Shown: positions 53,309 to 62,260 of the stretch, piece after piece | How the letters are laid out: the number at the start of each line of letters is the position of its first letter | Position numbering within the stretch: the stretch's first letter is position 1 | From: an uncultured Collinsella sp. | GTDB taxonomy: Bacteria > Actinomycetota > Coriobacteriia > Coriobacteriales > Coriobacteriaceae | Reading direction: 5' to 3' | DNA length: 64,000 nt | NCBI GenBank assembly: GCA_947001705.1 | Contig: CAMQHT010000005.1 | Coordinates: forward strand, 12,867-76,866 | Program-made: the position numbers and the translations under genes | The notes under the pieces: model-generated | The model's database searches: none | Seen by the model: the letters and a program-made list of their open reading frames with translations, nothing else | What the model was told of the DNA's origin: nothing

Positions 53309-54262
53309 ATGACAACCAAGTACACCGACGCGCCGCGCACGCGCGTCATGACACCGGCCGCGCTCAACAACGGCGTGCACGAAAACCATTCCATCGGACA
53401 GACCATGGCCATCGCGCCCAAAAAGGGCCTTTTCGACGACATTTCCATTCCCCAGATCATCGCTGGCGCCGCAGCCGCCGCCACAAGCGTCGCGCTTGCT
53501 TCCAAGATTGGTATCGCTGGTTCAGTAATTGGCGCCGCCGTGAGCTCGGTCATCACTGTTGTGTCCTCACAGGTTTACCGCCACTTTATCTCTGCCAGCG
53601 CCAAAGCCCTCAAAGGCACGCACGCCGACGTCGACTACCCCGCCGGCGCCTATGAGCCCGTTGAGCTTAATGCCGAGGAGCACCTGGGCGGCGCCGCGAC
53701 TACGCAGGAGATGCGCCAGGTTGCTGGGCGCGCGACCACGGCGCGCGTTGCCCCCAACAGCTTGCGTGCCAAGGCGGCGGCAGAGCGCAGCCAGACGCAA
53801 AAGAAGGTCATCGTCTTCTCGATCGCCATCGCCATCGTCGCGGTCATCGCCTGCGCCGGCGCCATCCTTATAACCACCGCCGGTGAGGGTCTGGGCGAGC
53901 GCCCCGAGCCAATCCTTTCGTCGCGCACGACCGAGAGCGATGCAAATGGCAACACCCAGTCGCAGGATCAGCAGGCACAGACGGACGATACGCAAGACGG
54001 TTCTACCTCTGCCGATTCGTCCTCGAACACCCAAAACCAATCGCAGGGCACCGATTCCTCTACGGCCAACAGTGGCACGCCGTCCGACACGACCAACTCA
54101 AGCCAAACAACTGACGGTTCACAGCCGAACACGGGAGGCCAGACGAGCGACACCACTTCGGGAACGAGTGCAGCAGACAGTAGCAACACCAACAGCTCGA
54201 GCGGAACCGCGTCCGGCACGGCATCTGACAGCTCGAGCCAAGGCACGGCATCGGGCAACTAA
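53309..54262 (+). CDS. Membrane protein with Ser/Thr/Asn-rich C-terminal tail
   Basis: 317 residues: cytoplasmic start, a Gly/Ala-rich hydrophobic region (about 46-85), a basic middle, a transmembrane helix (about 164-187), then about 120 residues of almost pure Ser, Thr, Gln, Asn, Gly and Asp. Probably a tail exposed outside the membrane, perhaps glycosylated. GGGAGG precedes ATG 53309. No family recognised. Confidence 0.65.
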   Translation: MTTKYTDAPRTRVMTPAALNNGVHENHSIGQTMAIAPKKGLFDDISIPQIIAGAAAAATSVALASKIGIAGSVIGAAVSSVITVVSSQVYRHFISASAKALKGTHADVDYPAGAYEPVELNAEEHLGGAATTQEMRQVAGRATTARVAPNSLRAKAAAERSQTQKKVIVFSIAIAIVAVIACAGAILITTAGEGLGERPEPILSSRTTESDANGNTQSQDQQAQTDDTQDGSTSADSSSNTQNQSQGTDSSTANSGTPSDTTNSSQTTDGSQPNTGGQTSDTTSGTSAADSSNTNSSSGTASGTASDSSSQGTASGN

Positions 54263-54296
54263 GCACATTTGCCTCTCATAGATAACCGACCTGTAC

Positions 54297-54332
54297 AACG
54301 GGCGCGAATCGAAAGCGGTTCGCGCCCGTTTG
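54297..54332 (+). terminator. Hairpin terminator at 54.3 kb
   Basis: 12-bp perfect stem (54297-54308, 54319-54330) followed by only a short T stretch, 34 bases after the preceding stop. Confidence 0.65.
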
Positions 54333-54374
54333 CCTTGGGCGCCGCCATGGCGAACGCCATGCGATGGTAAGATG

Positions 54375-54390
54375 CTTTACATGTGTAAAG
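54375..54390 (+). promoter_or_regulatory. Inverted repeat before the LOTUS-like gene
   Basis: CTTTACA-TG-TGTAAAG directly upstream of the ribosome binding site (GAGGAG). Could be an operator or a small hairpin limiting translation. Confidence 0.35.
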
Positions 54391-54402
54391 AGGAGATTTG
54401 CC

Positions 54403-55710
54403 ATGAGCAAGACAATAGTTAGGCCCACGCTTTCGCTGGGCAACCACATCTATCTGTATCGCCTGCTGCGCGATGCGATTGGATGCGGCAAGCAAACGTT
54501 TATGACGCAGGTCGAGGAGGCGCTCGCTGCTGGCGACATGACCGCTTATGACCTGGGCTTCGAGTCCACGCGCGAGCTGCTCGAGGAGCTCAACGACTGC
54601 ATTAAGCTGACCGTCTTTAAGGGCGGCCGCCTGTATGCCACCGTCATCGCCAACGAGGTCTGGGATACCGCCCTTGCCAAGGGCGAGGACAAGTCCAAGG
54701 CTGCCAAGGGCGCCAAGCGGTCCTACAAAAAGAAGAAACGCGGTGAGAAGGACCTCAAGGCCGTGCGTCCCAAGCACGTTAAGCATCCCGAGCCCGAAGC
54801 CATGGTTGAAACCGTGCCGGAATCCGAGCCCGAGACAGAGATCGAAGCCGCTATTGAGGTAACAGCGGAAGCCGAAACAGAAATCGCCGCCACGACCGAT
54901 CCCGAAGTCATGTCAGAACAGGAAGCCACTGCGGAGCTCAACGAGGCTCCCAAGTCGATAACCGAAGAAGCCGCTGACCAGCCCGAGACGTCTGCATTCC
55001 AAAACAGCGATGTCTTTGGCAACGAGGCCGAGGGCGATCAGTCCGACGAGCCCGCCGATCAAGACGCTACCGCGTCGGCGCCGGAGCCCGAGACGCCGCA
55101 GCCCGCCATCTCGCTCACGGTCGTCTATGACCCCGAGAACGCCAACGCCGGCATCACCACCATGGCTTCCACGCCGGTCGAGACAAAGCCGAGCATCGAG
55201 AACGAGAACGCAACGCAGGTTGAGATTGAAACTGCAGCTGCAGACGCGCCCGTCACCGTGAAGCCCGCAGATTCCACAATCAAGCCGGAAGCGACGCCGG
55301 AGCCCGCACCCGTCATCGAATCCGTGCCCACCTCTGCTTGCGACCAAATTCCCGCACCGGCACCGGCTCCGGCACCCGCAGCGGCCCCAACCCCCGCACC
55401 TGCAGCGCCCGCCATCCCCGAGGACTTCCCCGTCGATTTCGCAACCGAGGTCTTCTGCCCCGGCCCGCTTCTGCACCAGTTGTCGACCTATCTCCCCTAC
55501 GGCGCCGATACCCTCGGCATCGTCGGCGAGTACTACTGGATCGCCCGCGAGCGCGGTACCATCGAGGCCGCGCGAAACCGCGCAAGCTTCCCCCTGCGCT
55601 ACACGCAGGCCGGCGAGCGCCGCGAGGTTACCGTGCGCATCCGCCGCAACACCACCGGTGGCCTCGGATCCACCTGGGCCATCGATAAAGTCGAAGAACC
55701 CGAGCAGTAA
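54403..55710 (+). CDS. Protein with LOTUS-like N-terminus and Glu/Pro-rich linker
   Basis: 435 residues. The first 75 (LYRLLRDAIG to DLGFESTRELLEELNDCIKL) have the pattern of an OST-HTH/LOTUS RNA-binding domain. A Lys/Arg-rich stretch (about 100-125) and a long acidic and Pro/Ala-rich linker follow, then a compact C-terminal domain of about 95 residues (CPGPLLHQLSTYLPYGADTL onward). GGAG precedes ATG 54403. The LOTUS assignment is by eye only. Confidence 0.6.
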   Translation: MSKTIVRPTLSLGNHIYLYRLLRDAIGCGKQTFMTQVEEALAAGDMTAYDLGFESTRELLEELNDCIKLTVFKGGRLYATVIANEVWDTALAKGEDKSKAAKGAKRSYKKKKRGEKDLKAVRPKHVKHPEPEAMVETVPESEPETEIEAAIEVTAEAETEIAATTDPEVMSEQEATAELNEAPKSITEEAADQPETSAFQNSDVFGNEAEGDQSDEPADQDATASAPEPETPQPAISLTVVYDPENANAGITTMASTPVETKPSIENENATQVEIETAAADAPVTVKPADSTIKPEATPEPAPVIESVPTSACDQIPAPAPAPAPAAAPTPAPAAPAIPEDFPVDFATEVFCPGPLLHQLSTYLPYGADTLGIVGEYYWIARERGTIEAARNRASFPLRYTQAGERREVTVRIRRNTTGGLGSTWAIDKVEEPEQ

Positions 55711-55714
55711 CGAC

Positions 55715-55755
55715 AAACGGCTCAAATCCAAATCAGGATTTGAGCCGTTTTTATT
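55715..55755 (+). terminator. Terminator after the LOTUS-like gene
   Basis: Perfect 15-bp stem (55715-55729, 55736-55750) followed by TTTTTATTT. Confidence 0.88.
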
Positions 55756-55781
55756 TGTTGATGTTGCGTAACCAACAGCGA

Positions 55782-55921
55782 GCGGGCCGCAAGTACCCCA
55801 GGTTGCCGTGAAAGAGGAGCGACGCGTACTTCGGTACGCGAGCGACGGCTTGAACGGCAAGATGGGGTGCTTGCGACCCGCGCAGCGTCGAGCAGTTACG
55901 CGGTTTGGAAAACCGCGTAAC
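55782..55921 (-). repeat. Composite structured repeat, family 2, copy B
   Basis: Minus-strand orientation. A 12-bp perfect hairpin (55895-55906, 55910-55921), also able to end the ettA transcript, is followed by the linker GTAACTGCTCGACGCTGC and the nested element with 12-bp outer arms (55870-55881, 55782-55793; one mismatch). Family-2 motifs are at 55843-55863 and 55799-55819, joined by TGCCGT/ACGGCA. Confidence 0.8.
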
Positions 55922-55924
55922 GAT

Positions 55925-57604
55925 CTAGTCGCGCGTCAGCTTACGGTGGATACGATGCGGCTGGGCCGCGTCCTCGCCCAAGCGCTCGATGCGATTGGCC
56001 TGATAGGCCTCGAAGTTGCCCTCGAACCAATACCAGTTGCCCGGATTCTCGTCGGTGCCCTCCCACGCCAGAATGTGTGTGGCGACGCGGTCCAGGAACA
56101 TACGGTCGTGGCTAATGACCACCGAGCAGCCCGGGAACTCGAGCAGCGCCGCTTCGAGTGAGGACAGCGTCTCGACGTCGAGATCGTTCGTGGGCTCGTC
56201 GAGGAGCAGCAGGTTGCCTCCCTGCTTGAGCGTGAGCGCCAGGTTCAGACGATTGCGCTCACCACCGGAGAGTACGCCAGCGCGCTTCTGCTGGTCCTGA
56301 CCCTTAAAGCCAAAGCTCGCCACGTACGCGCGGCTGGGGACCTCGGTCTCGCCGACCATCATGTGGTCCAGGCCATCCGAGACGACCTCCCACAGGTTCT
56401 TATCGGGATCGATGCCAGAACGGTTCTGGTCGACATAGGAGATCTTGACGGTCTCACCCACCTCAAGCTCGCCCGAAGTCAGCGGCTCCAGACCCACAAT
56501 CGTCTTGAACAGCGTGGTCTTACCGACACCGTTGGGGCCGATGACGCCCACGATGCCGTTGCGCGGCAGGGTAAACGAAAGGTCGTCGATGAGCACACGG
56601 CCATCGAACTCCTTGTGCAGATGATGGGCCTCGAGCACCTTGTTGCCCAGACGCGGGCCCACAGGGATGCGGATGTCGGTCCAGTCGAGCTTCTGGCTTG
56701 CGCGGGCCTCGGCCTCCATCTCCTCGTAGCGAGCCAGGCGGGCCTTGTTCTTGGCTTGGCGAGCCTTGGGCGAGCTGCGCACCCACTCGAGCTCGGCCTC
56801 CATGCGCTTGGCGAGCTTGGCATCGCGGTTACCCTGAGCCTCGATACGGGCGGCCTTGGTCTCCAGATACGTGGAGTAGTTGCCCTTGTAGGGATAAAGG
56901 TGACCGCGGTCGACCTCGCAGATCCACTCGGCAACGTTATCCAGGAAGTAGCGATCGTGTGTGACGGCAAGCACCGCGCCCTGATAGTTATGCAGGAAGT
57001 GCTCGAGCCACAGGATCGACTCAGCGTCCAGGTGGTTCGTGGGCTCGTCGAGCAGCAGCAGGTCGGGAGCCTCGAGTAGCAGCTTGCACAGGGCCACGCG
57101 ACGGCGCTCGCCGCCGGAAAGCACGTTAACCGGCATGTCGGAATCGGGCAGCTGCAGGGCGTCCATGGCCTGGCCGAGCTTGGAATCGATATCCCAGCCG
57201 TCGGCGGCGTCGATCTCGTCCTGGAGCTTGCCCATCTCGGCCATGAGGGCGTCCATGTCGCAATCCGGGTCGCACATCTCCTCGCCGATCTTGTTGAAGC
57301 GATCGACCTTGGCGATCATATCGCCAAACGCCATGCGCACGTTCTCGATGACGGTCTTGTCGTCGTCGAGCGGCGGCTCCTGCTGCAGGATGCCCACGGT
57401 GTAGCCGGGAGTGAGCCTGGCATCGCCGTTGGAGACCTCCTCGATACCGGCCATGATCTTGAGCAGGGTCGACTTGCCCATACCGTTGGGGCCCACGACG
57501 CCGATCTTGGCACCGGGGTAGAAGCTCAGGGTCACGTCGTCAAGAATCACCTTGTCGCCATGGGCCTTACGAGCCTGATACATCTGGTAGATAAACTCCG
57601 CCAT
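55925..57604 (-). CDS. ettA: Energy-dependent translational throttle protein EttA (ABC-F)
   Basis: 559 residues with two ABC domains and no membrane part. Domain 1 has GPNGMGKSTLLK and LSGGERRRVALCKLL with DEPTNHLDAES; domain 2 has GPNGVGKTTLFK and LSGGERNRLNLA with DEPTNDLDVE. The linker region with KARQAKNKARLARYEEM and the EttA-specific length identify the subfamily. It binds the ribosomal E site and gates the first elongation step according to energy charge. Confidence 0.93.
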   Translation of the reverse strand: MAEFIYQMYQARKAHGDKVILDDVTLSFYPGAKIGVVGPNGMGKSTLLKIMAGIEEVSNGDARLTPGYTVGILQQEPPLDDDKTVIENVRMAFGDMIAKVDRFNKIGEEMCDPDCDMDALMAEMGKLQDEIDAADGWDIDSKLGQAMDALQLPDSDMPVNVLSGGERRRVALCKLLLEAPDLLLLDEPTNHLDAESILWLEHFLHNYQGAVLAVTHDRYFLDNVAEWICEVDRGHLYPYKGNYSTYLETKAARIEAQGNRDAKLAKRMEAELEWVRSSPKARQAKNKARLARYEEMEAEARASQKLDWTDIRIPVGPRLGNKVLEAHHLHKEFDGRVLIDDLSFTLPRNGIVGVIGPNGVGKTTLFKTIVGLEPLTSGELEVGETVKISYVDQNRSGIDPDKNLWEVVSDGLDHMMVGETEVPSRAYVASFGFKGQDQQKRAGVLSGGERNRLNLALTLKQGGNLLLLDEPTNDLDVETLSSLEAALLEFPGCSVVISHDRMFLDRVATHILAWEGTDENPGNWYWFEGNFEAYQANRIERLGEDAAQPHRIHRKLTRD

Positions 57605-57788
57605 TTGCCTGTTTTATCCTTTCTACCTGCTGTTTCCCTATTCTTGATTCGCTTTAGTGGAAACGAAATGAGGAAACCAGCTCTGAAACTAAACGAAAAA
57701 GGGGCATGGTTGCCCACACCCCCTAATACTACCTGGGAAAAGTCCCCCGGAACATACTATGACCTGCGTACGCTAGTTTTCCGCAACC

Positions 57789-58490
57789 TTAACGAGCGGC
57801 TCGCTGCGATTTGCGCCACAGCAGATACGAATAGACGTAGGCAGCTCCAGCTGAACCAAACGCCAGAACCGCAATCACCGCGGCGACGACTTCACTCGAA
57901 AGCACGCTACCCGCCACGCCCATCACAATCAGGCCAACGCCCAGCACCATAAAGCAAGCACCGCCAAAGCGCTGTGTACGGCGCCAGTTCTCGGGATCGG
58001 CAAGCGCCCAGGGCGTTTTGATCCCCAGCGTGTAGTTCTGCTTTACGCGCGGTAAGTAGTTGCCTACGCCGATGAACAGCAAACCGACAACACCGGAAAT
58101 CAGCACGTTAACCGAACCGACCGCCGGCACCACGCCCCAGACCGTAAGCTCTCCCAGCCAGCTTATGGCGCACATGAACAAGGTGAAGGCGATTACGAAG
58201 CCCTGGTAGAACTTGCCCGAGGTTTGATATGCCTCACCTTTGGGGTCGATGCGCGGCACCACGCAGAACATTGCGAGAAGCGCCAGAGGCAGCACGCCGA
58301 GCGCGGAGGCCATCCAGCTAGGACCCCAACCATCGACGGCGCCGTTCGCGCCCCAGTGCGTGGGAATCTGTGCAGGCAAGCTTGGCATCACCATGAGGTG
58401 CGCTACGACATTGGCGACGCACAGAACGACCAGCGCAATCCACACGCGCGACGATACCCCCGTGGGGTGAATGCCCTTGTTTTCGTTATT
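57789..58490 (-). CDS. SdpI family membrane protein (DUF1648)
   Basis: 233 residues, about six helices. The N-terminal DUF1648 pattern (PSLPAQIPTHWGANGAVDGWG) and the SdpI signature (NYLPRVKQNYTLGIKTPWAL) are clear. In Bacillus SdpI gives immunity to the SdpC toxin and sequesters SdpR. ATG 58490 overlaps the end of the ArsR gene by five bases. Confidence 0.88.
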   Translation of the reverse strand, partial: NNENKGIHPTGVSSRVWIALVVLCVANVVAHLMVMPSLPAQIPTHWGANGAVDGWGPSWMASALGVLPLALLAMFCVVPRIDPKGEAYQTSGKFYQGFVIAFTLFMCAISWLGELTVWGVVPAVGSVNVLISGVVGLLFIGVGNYLPRVKQNYTLGIKTPWALADPENWRRTQRFGGACFMVLGVGLIVMGVAGSVLSSEVVAAVIAVLAFGSAGAAYVYSYLLWRKSQRAAR

Positions 58491-58764
58491 CATCCTTATC
58501 ACCTTCCGTGTTTGTAAAGCCCATAAACCAACCGATCAAGTCCTGCATGACGGTGGTGTTTAAGCTGTAAACGATGTTTTGGCCATGACGTTCGTCGGTC
58601 ACCAACCCGGCGTTTTTGAGCGTCGCCAAGTGATGGCTCAGCGACGGCTTACTGATATCGAAATGCTCGGCAAGCTCCCCCGCCGTGCAATTGCCCTCGC
58701 GCAGCAACTCCAAAATGCGCCGTCGCGTTGGATCGGCAAGCGCCTTAAAACCCTCTCCCGGCAT
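58486..58764 (-). CDS. ArsR family repressor (SdpR-like)
   Basis: 92-residue winged helix-turn-helix (ALADPTRRRILELLREG, HFDISKPSLSHHLATLKNAGL). No metal-binding cysteine motif typical of ArsR/SmtB, which fits SdpR-type repressors. Start 58764 is the ATG nearest the conserved region; ATGs at 58782 and 58779 are possible. Operator and promoter lie directly upstream. Confidence 0.88.
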   Translation of the reverse strand: MPGEGFKALADPTRRRILELLREGNCTAGELAEHFDISKPSLSHHLATLKNAGLVTDERHGQNIVYSLNTTVMQDLIGWFMGFTNTEGDKDE

Positions 58765-58798
58765 AAGACCTCCTCTCATCATCTCTCATGACGCGCAC

Positions 58799-58828
58799 AC
58801 TATACTCGATATTTAGATGTTTGTCTAA
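58799..58828 (-). promoter_or_regulatory. sdpRI promoter with overlapping operator
   Basis: Minus strand: -35 TAGACA (58827-58822), 17-base spacer, -10 TATAGT (58804-58799). The inverted repeat TTAGA-N6-TCTAA (58813-58828) covers the -35, so the ArsR-type repressor would block its own promoter. Confidence 0.65.
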
Positions 58829-59063
58829 CTGTCTAATCTTGTACTCAAAATAATAGCCGCCTCCGCGTAATGCGAAGACGGCCACTTCTCACGCTACAAA
58901 CGTGTTTTGGAGTTGGCCAACCCGCTGCAACGGGTGCCATCTGCTTCAATCTTATGCGAACCCCGATCCCATTTCAACAAGCCCAAGGGCTCAAATGGAA
59001 TCGCGATAACACCTATAATGGCAATAGCTAAAACACGACCTGCTTCCCCATCGGAGGATATTT

Positions 59064-59861
59064 ATGACCGAAACCACTGCCGCAGCCGCCATCGAGACAC
59101 GCGACACCAAGCTCGAGATCATCATGGGCCGCGAGGCACTCGATAAGCTCGCCGATGCTACGGTGCTGGTGCTCGGCTGCGGAGGCGTGGGCTCCAACTG
59201 CTGCGAGGCACTCGCCCGCGGCGGCATCGGTTATTTCGTCATTCTGGACAAGGACATCATCGCGCCCAGCAATATCAATCGCCAGGCCATCGCCTTTCAC
59301 AGCACCATCGGCAAGCGCAAAGTGGACGTGATGGATGCCATGATTCGCGATATCAATCCCGCCGCCACCGTTATCAAGCGCACCGAATACCTGCTGAGCG
59401 ACAACATCGACGAGTTCTTCGCGAGCGTTTTGGAGCAGACGGGTGGCAAGCTCGACTACGTCGTCGACGCCATCGACACCATCTCAGCCAAGCTCACCAT
59501 TGCCAAATATGCTCAGGACCACGGCATTCGTTTGGTTAGCTCCATGGGCGGGGCCAACAAGCTCCATCCCGAGTGCCTCCGCTTTGCCGACATTTTCGAT
59601 ACGGTACGTGACCCCATGAGCCGCATCATGCGCAAAGAATGTAAGAAGCGCGGCATCAAGAGCCTACATGTACTGTTTAGCTGCGAGGAATCGGTTAAGA
59701 CACAGCCCCGCGACCCTTCCAATATCCACGAGCGCACCGAGTTGGGCACCGCCAGTTTTATGCCGCCCATCATGGGTCAGATGATTGCCGGCGAGGTTAT
59801 CCGCCGGATCAGTGGCCGCGGCACCGAGCGCGTGCGCGCCGACGGCCAGCGCCTGGACTAG
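59064..59861 (+). CDS. tcdA: tRNA threonylcarbamoyladenosine dehydratase
   Basis: 265 residues of the E1-like ThiF/MoeB fold. The nucleotide motif is VLVLGCGGVGSNCCEALAR, with NRQAIAFHSTIGKRK and the VDAIDTISAK region of TcdA (YgdL). It makes the cyclic form of t6A in tRNA. GGAGGA precedes ATG 59064. TatD follows 14 bases later. Confidence 0.9.
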   Translation: MTETTAAAAIETRDTKLEIIMGREALDKLADATVLVLGCGGVGSNCCEALARGGIGYFVILDKDIIAPSNINRQAIAFHSTIGKRKVDVMDAMIRDINPAATVIKRTEYLLSDNIDEFFASVLEQTGGKLDYVVDAIDTISAKLTIAKYAQDHGIRLVSSMGGANKLHPECLRFADIFDTVRDPMSRIMRKECKKRGIKSLHVLFSCEESVKTQPRDPSNIHERTELGTASFMPPIMGQMIAGEVIRRISGRGTERVRADGQRLD

Positions 59862-59875
59862 CGGAGCGCGCCGAG

Positions 59876-60658
59876 ATGGAGCCCCGGTTATTTGATGCAC
59901 ACTGCCATCTTGATTTGATGGCTCACCCGGACGCCGTTGCCGATGAGGCGACGGCACTGGGCTTGGGCCTATTTGATTGCGGCGTCGATCCGCACGACTT
60001 TGCACGTGCCAAGAAGCGCGCCTGCGGCCGGTCAAATATCTTTGCCGGCATCAGCCTCCATCCCTGGTGGCTCGCCGACGGCCGCTGCGGTCCTGCCGAA
60101 GTCAATCTGCTTTGCGAAGTTGCCGCCCAAGAGCGCTACATCGGCGAGGTGGGACTCGACTTTTCCGCGCGTTTTGCCGGAAGCGAACCGCTTCAAATAC
60201 AGGCACTTGACCGGCTCTGCGATGCGCTCGTGCAGAGCCCTCTTGCCGGGCGTGTGATATCAATTCACGCCGTTCGTTCAGCAGGAACCGTGCTAGACAT
60301 CCTCGAGTCGCATGGATTACTCACGCCAAGCCCCGACTCCCCCGCTATCATTTTCCACTGGTTTAGCGACACTTCGAACGAGTTCGTCCGCGCACGAAGC
60401 GCAGGCTGCTATTTTTCCGTGAACGAGCGGATGCTCGCATCTAAACGAGGACGCGAATACACACGACAGATTCCACTCGACCGTCTACTGCTCGAGACCG
60501 ATGCGCCGGCCGAGCCAAACACAGAAACAAGCGCGCAATCGCTCATCAGATCGCTCACAAGGACCTCAGAACGCATCGCCTCGCTCAAAAAATGTGACAT
60601 AAAGCACATCGAATCGGCAGTTTTAGCAAATGCGCGCTCTGTTTTTGACCTTCGCTAA
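59876..60658 (+). CDS. TatD family hydrolase
   Basis: 260-residue TIM-barrel metal-dependent hydrolase. Metal ligands are in LFDAHCHLDL, the EVGLDFSAR glutamate, and ETDAPAEPN. Members act as 3'-5' exonucleases or deacylases. Shorter insertion regions than E. coli TatD. It directly follows tcdA. Confidence 0.85.
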   Translation: MEPRLFDAHCHLDLMAHPDAVADEATALGLGLFDCGVDPHDFARAKKRACGRSNIFAGISLHPWWLADGRCGPAEVNLLCEVAAQERYIGEVGLDFSARFAGSEPLQIQALDRLCDALVQSPLAGRVISIHAVRSAGTVLDILESHGLLTPSPDSPAIIFHWFSDTSNEFVRARSAGCYFSVNERMLASKRGREYTRQIPLDRLLLETDAPAEPNTETSAQSLIRSLTRTSERIASLKKCDIKHIESAVLANARSVFDLR

Positions 60659-60737
60659 CCCCTGTGGGCAAAAATGCCAAGGGACATGCGAATCGCACAA
60701 CGCAGTCCTTATTGGAAGGCGGTACAGTTCGGCGGCA

Positions 60738-62255
60738 TTACACCAATTCGTGCATGAGATCACGGTTGCGTGTATACAATTCGTCAAAGATATGACGACG
60801 CGACGCATATAGCTCGTGGGCAGTCATATCGGGCACGATTGTTTGCGCAACGCCAAGGACTCGGGCGAGTTCATCCCATGATGTATAGGCGCCACCTGCG
60901 AGAGCTGCCATAATGGCATCACCGAAGCATGCGCCCACCGTAACCTTGGCAACCGAGACCTCGCGCCCGCATACGTCGGCGATAGCTTGCATCCAAATTG
61001 GATTCTTGGTTCCACCTCCGACAAGCATAATGCGCCCAATTGGCAGCCCATGCTCTCGCTCGATAATGTCGACATGGGATGCAACGGTATACGCGACGCC
61101 TTCCAAGGCGGCGCGAACCATATGGGCTCGCGTATGCCTTCCGGTCAGGCCAAAGAAGACGCCACGCGCCTCGGGATCGTTGAGCGGAGTACGCTCCCCC
61201 GCAAAGTACGGCAGACACAGGAGCCCATCGGCACCCGGCGCCACATCGGCGGCATCATGCGCCATAACCGAATATGCATCGGGGCCACCGTGGCCCTCGG
61301 CCTCTACGGCGTCGCGATACAGCTCTTGGCGCAGCCACGATGTGAGTGCACCCGCTGTATTGGTCCCCGCGCAGATCCCGTAAGTTCCGGGAATGATAAA
61401 CGTCCCTGGCCACAGGCGAGCATCATCGACCATATGATCAGCTAAGTAGATGAAATACGCCGTGCTCCCCAACTGAACCATCATATCGCCGGGACGGAAT
61501 ACACCCGTCGAAATGGCCTCGGCACCAGAGTCGCCCGTTCCCACCAAGACAGGTGTCCCTGCCACGAGCCCCGTCGCCTCAGCCGCACGCTGCGTAATCA
61601 CCCCGGCAATATCGGTAGCCGACATTACCTCCGCCATCTGGTCAGGCCGGCAGAAACGAGCACATTCCCGAGCATCAACCTTCCAAGTGTAGCGATCGTA
61701 TAGGGGAAGAAAATCCTCCGCCAAATAACGGTCCACCGTAAAACGCCCCGTCAACTTCGCGCACAGAAACGATGACGCCGTCAGGAACTTCGCGGCACGT
61801 TCGTGCACCTCGGGCATATTCTCCTTAAACCACAAGATCTTTGGAGCAATATCTGACGAACAGGGATCGTGCCCGAAAAGCTCGCGTGCGCGATCTGGCC
61901 CATATTCGGAAAGAAGCTCGTCAATCTGCGGCTTCGAACGTGCATCGACTCCATATAAAATCGCGGGTGCCAGCGCGTTGCACTCGGTATCGACCGGTAC
62001 GCAGTCGCAACCCAATGCGGAAAGGCCCACGCATCCAATCTGCGCCGAGTTAACCCCCGATCGCACCACCAACTCACGCGACAAGCGGCAAAAATCGCCC
62101 CACCAAACTGCCTCCGCATCATGCTGGTACCATCCGTCACGCGGGTTGTCCGTCTCGTGTCCACAAGAGGCTTGGCAAACGATGTTGCATCGACCATCGA
62201 TTAAAACGCCTTTAGAGGCGCTTGTCCCAATATCAATACCCAGATAGAACGCCAT
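60738..62255 (-). CDS. FGGY family carbohydrate kinase (xylulokinase-like)
   Basis: 505 residues with the N-terminal phosphate motif LGIDIGTSASKGVLID, the substrate-loop region HDAEAVWWGDF, and the C-terminal GLTGRHTRAHMVRAALEGVA and LVGGGTKNPIWMQ typical of FGGY kinases. Xylulose is the best guess, but related ketose kinases share these motifs. It is the last gene of a minus-strand operon (five-base gap to btpA). Confidence 0.83.
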   Translation of the reverse strand: MAFYLGIDIGTSASKGVLIDGRCNIVCQASCGHETDNPRDGWYQHDAEAVWWGDFCRLSRELVVRSGVNSAQIGCVGLSALGCDCVPVDTECNALAPAILYGVDARSKPQIDELLSEYGPDRARELFGHDPCSSDIAPKILWFKENMPEVHERAAKFLTASSFLCAKLTGRFTVDRYLAEDFLPLYDRYTWKVDARECARFCRPDQMAEVMSATDIAGVITQRAAEATGLVAGTPVLVGTGDSGAEAISTGVFRPGDMMVQLGSTAYFIYLADHMVDDARLWPGTFIIPGTYGICAGTNTAGALTSWLRQELYRDAVEAEGHGGPDAYSVMAHDAADVAPGADGLLCLPYFAGERTPLNDPEARGVFFGLTGRHTRAHMVRAALEGVAYTVASHVDIIEREHGLPIGRIMLVGGGTKNPIWMQAIADVCGREVSVAKVTVGACFGDAIMAALAGGAYTSWDELARVLGVAQTIVPDMTAHELYASRRHIFDELYTRNRDLMHELV

Positions 62256-62260
62256 AGGTG

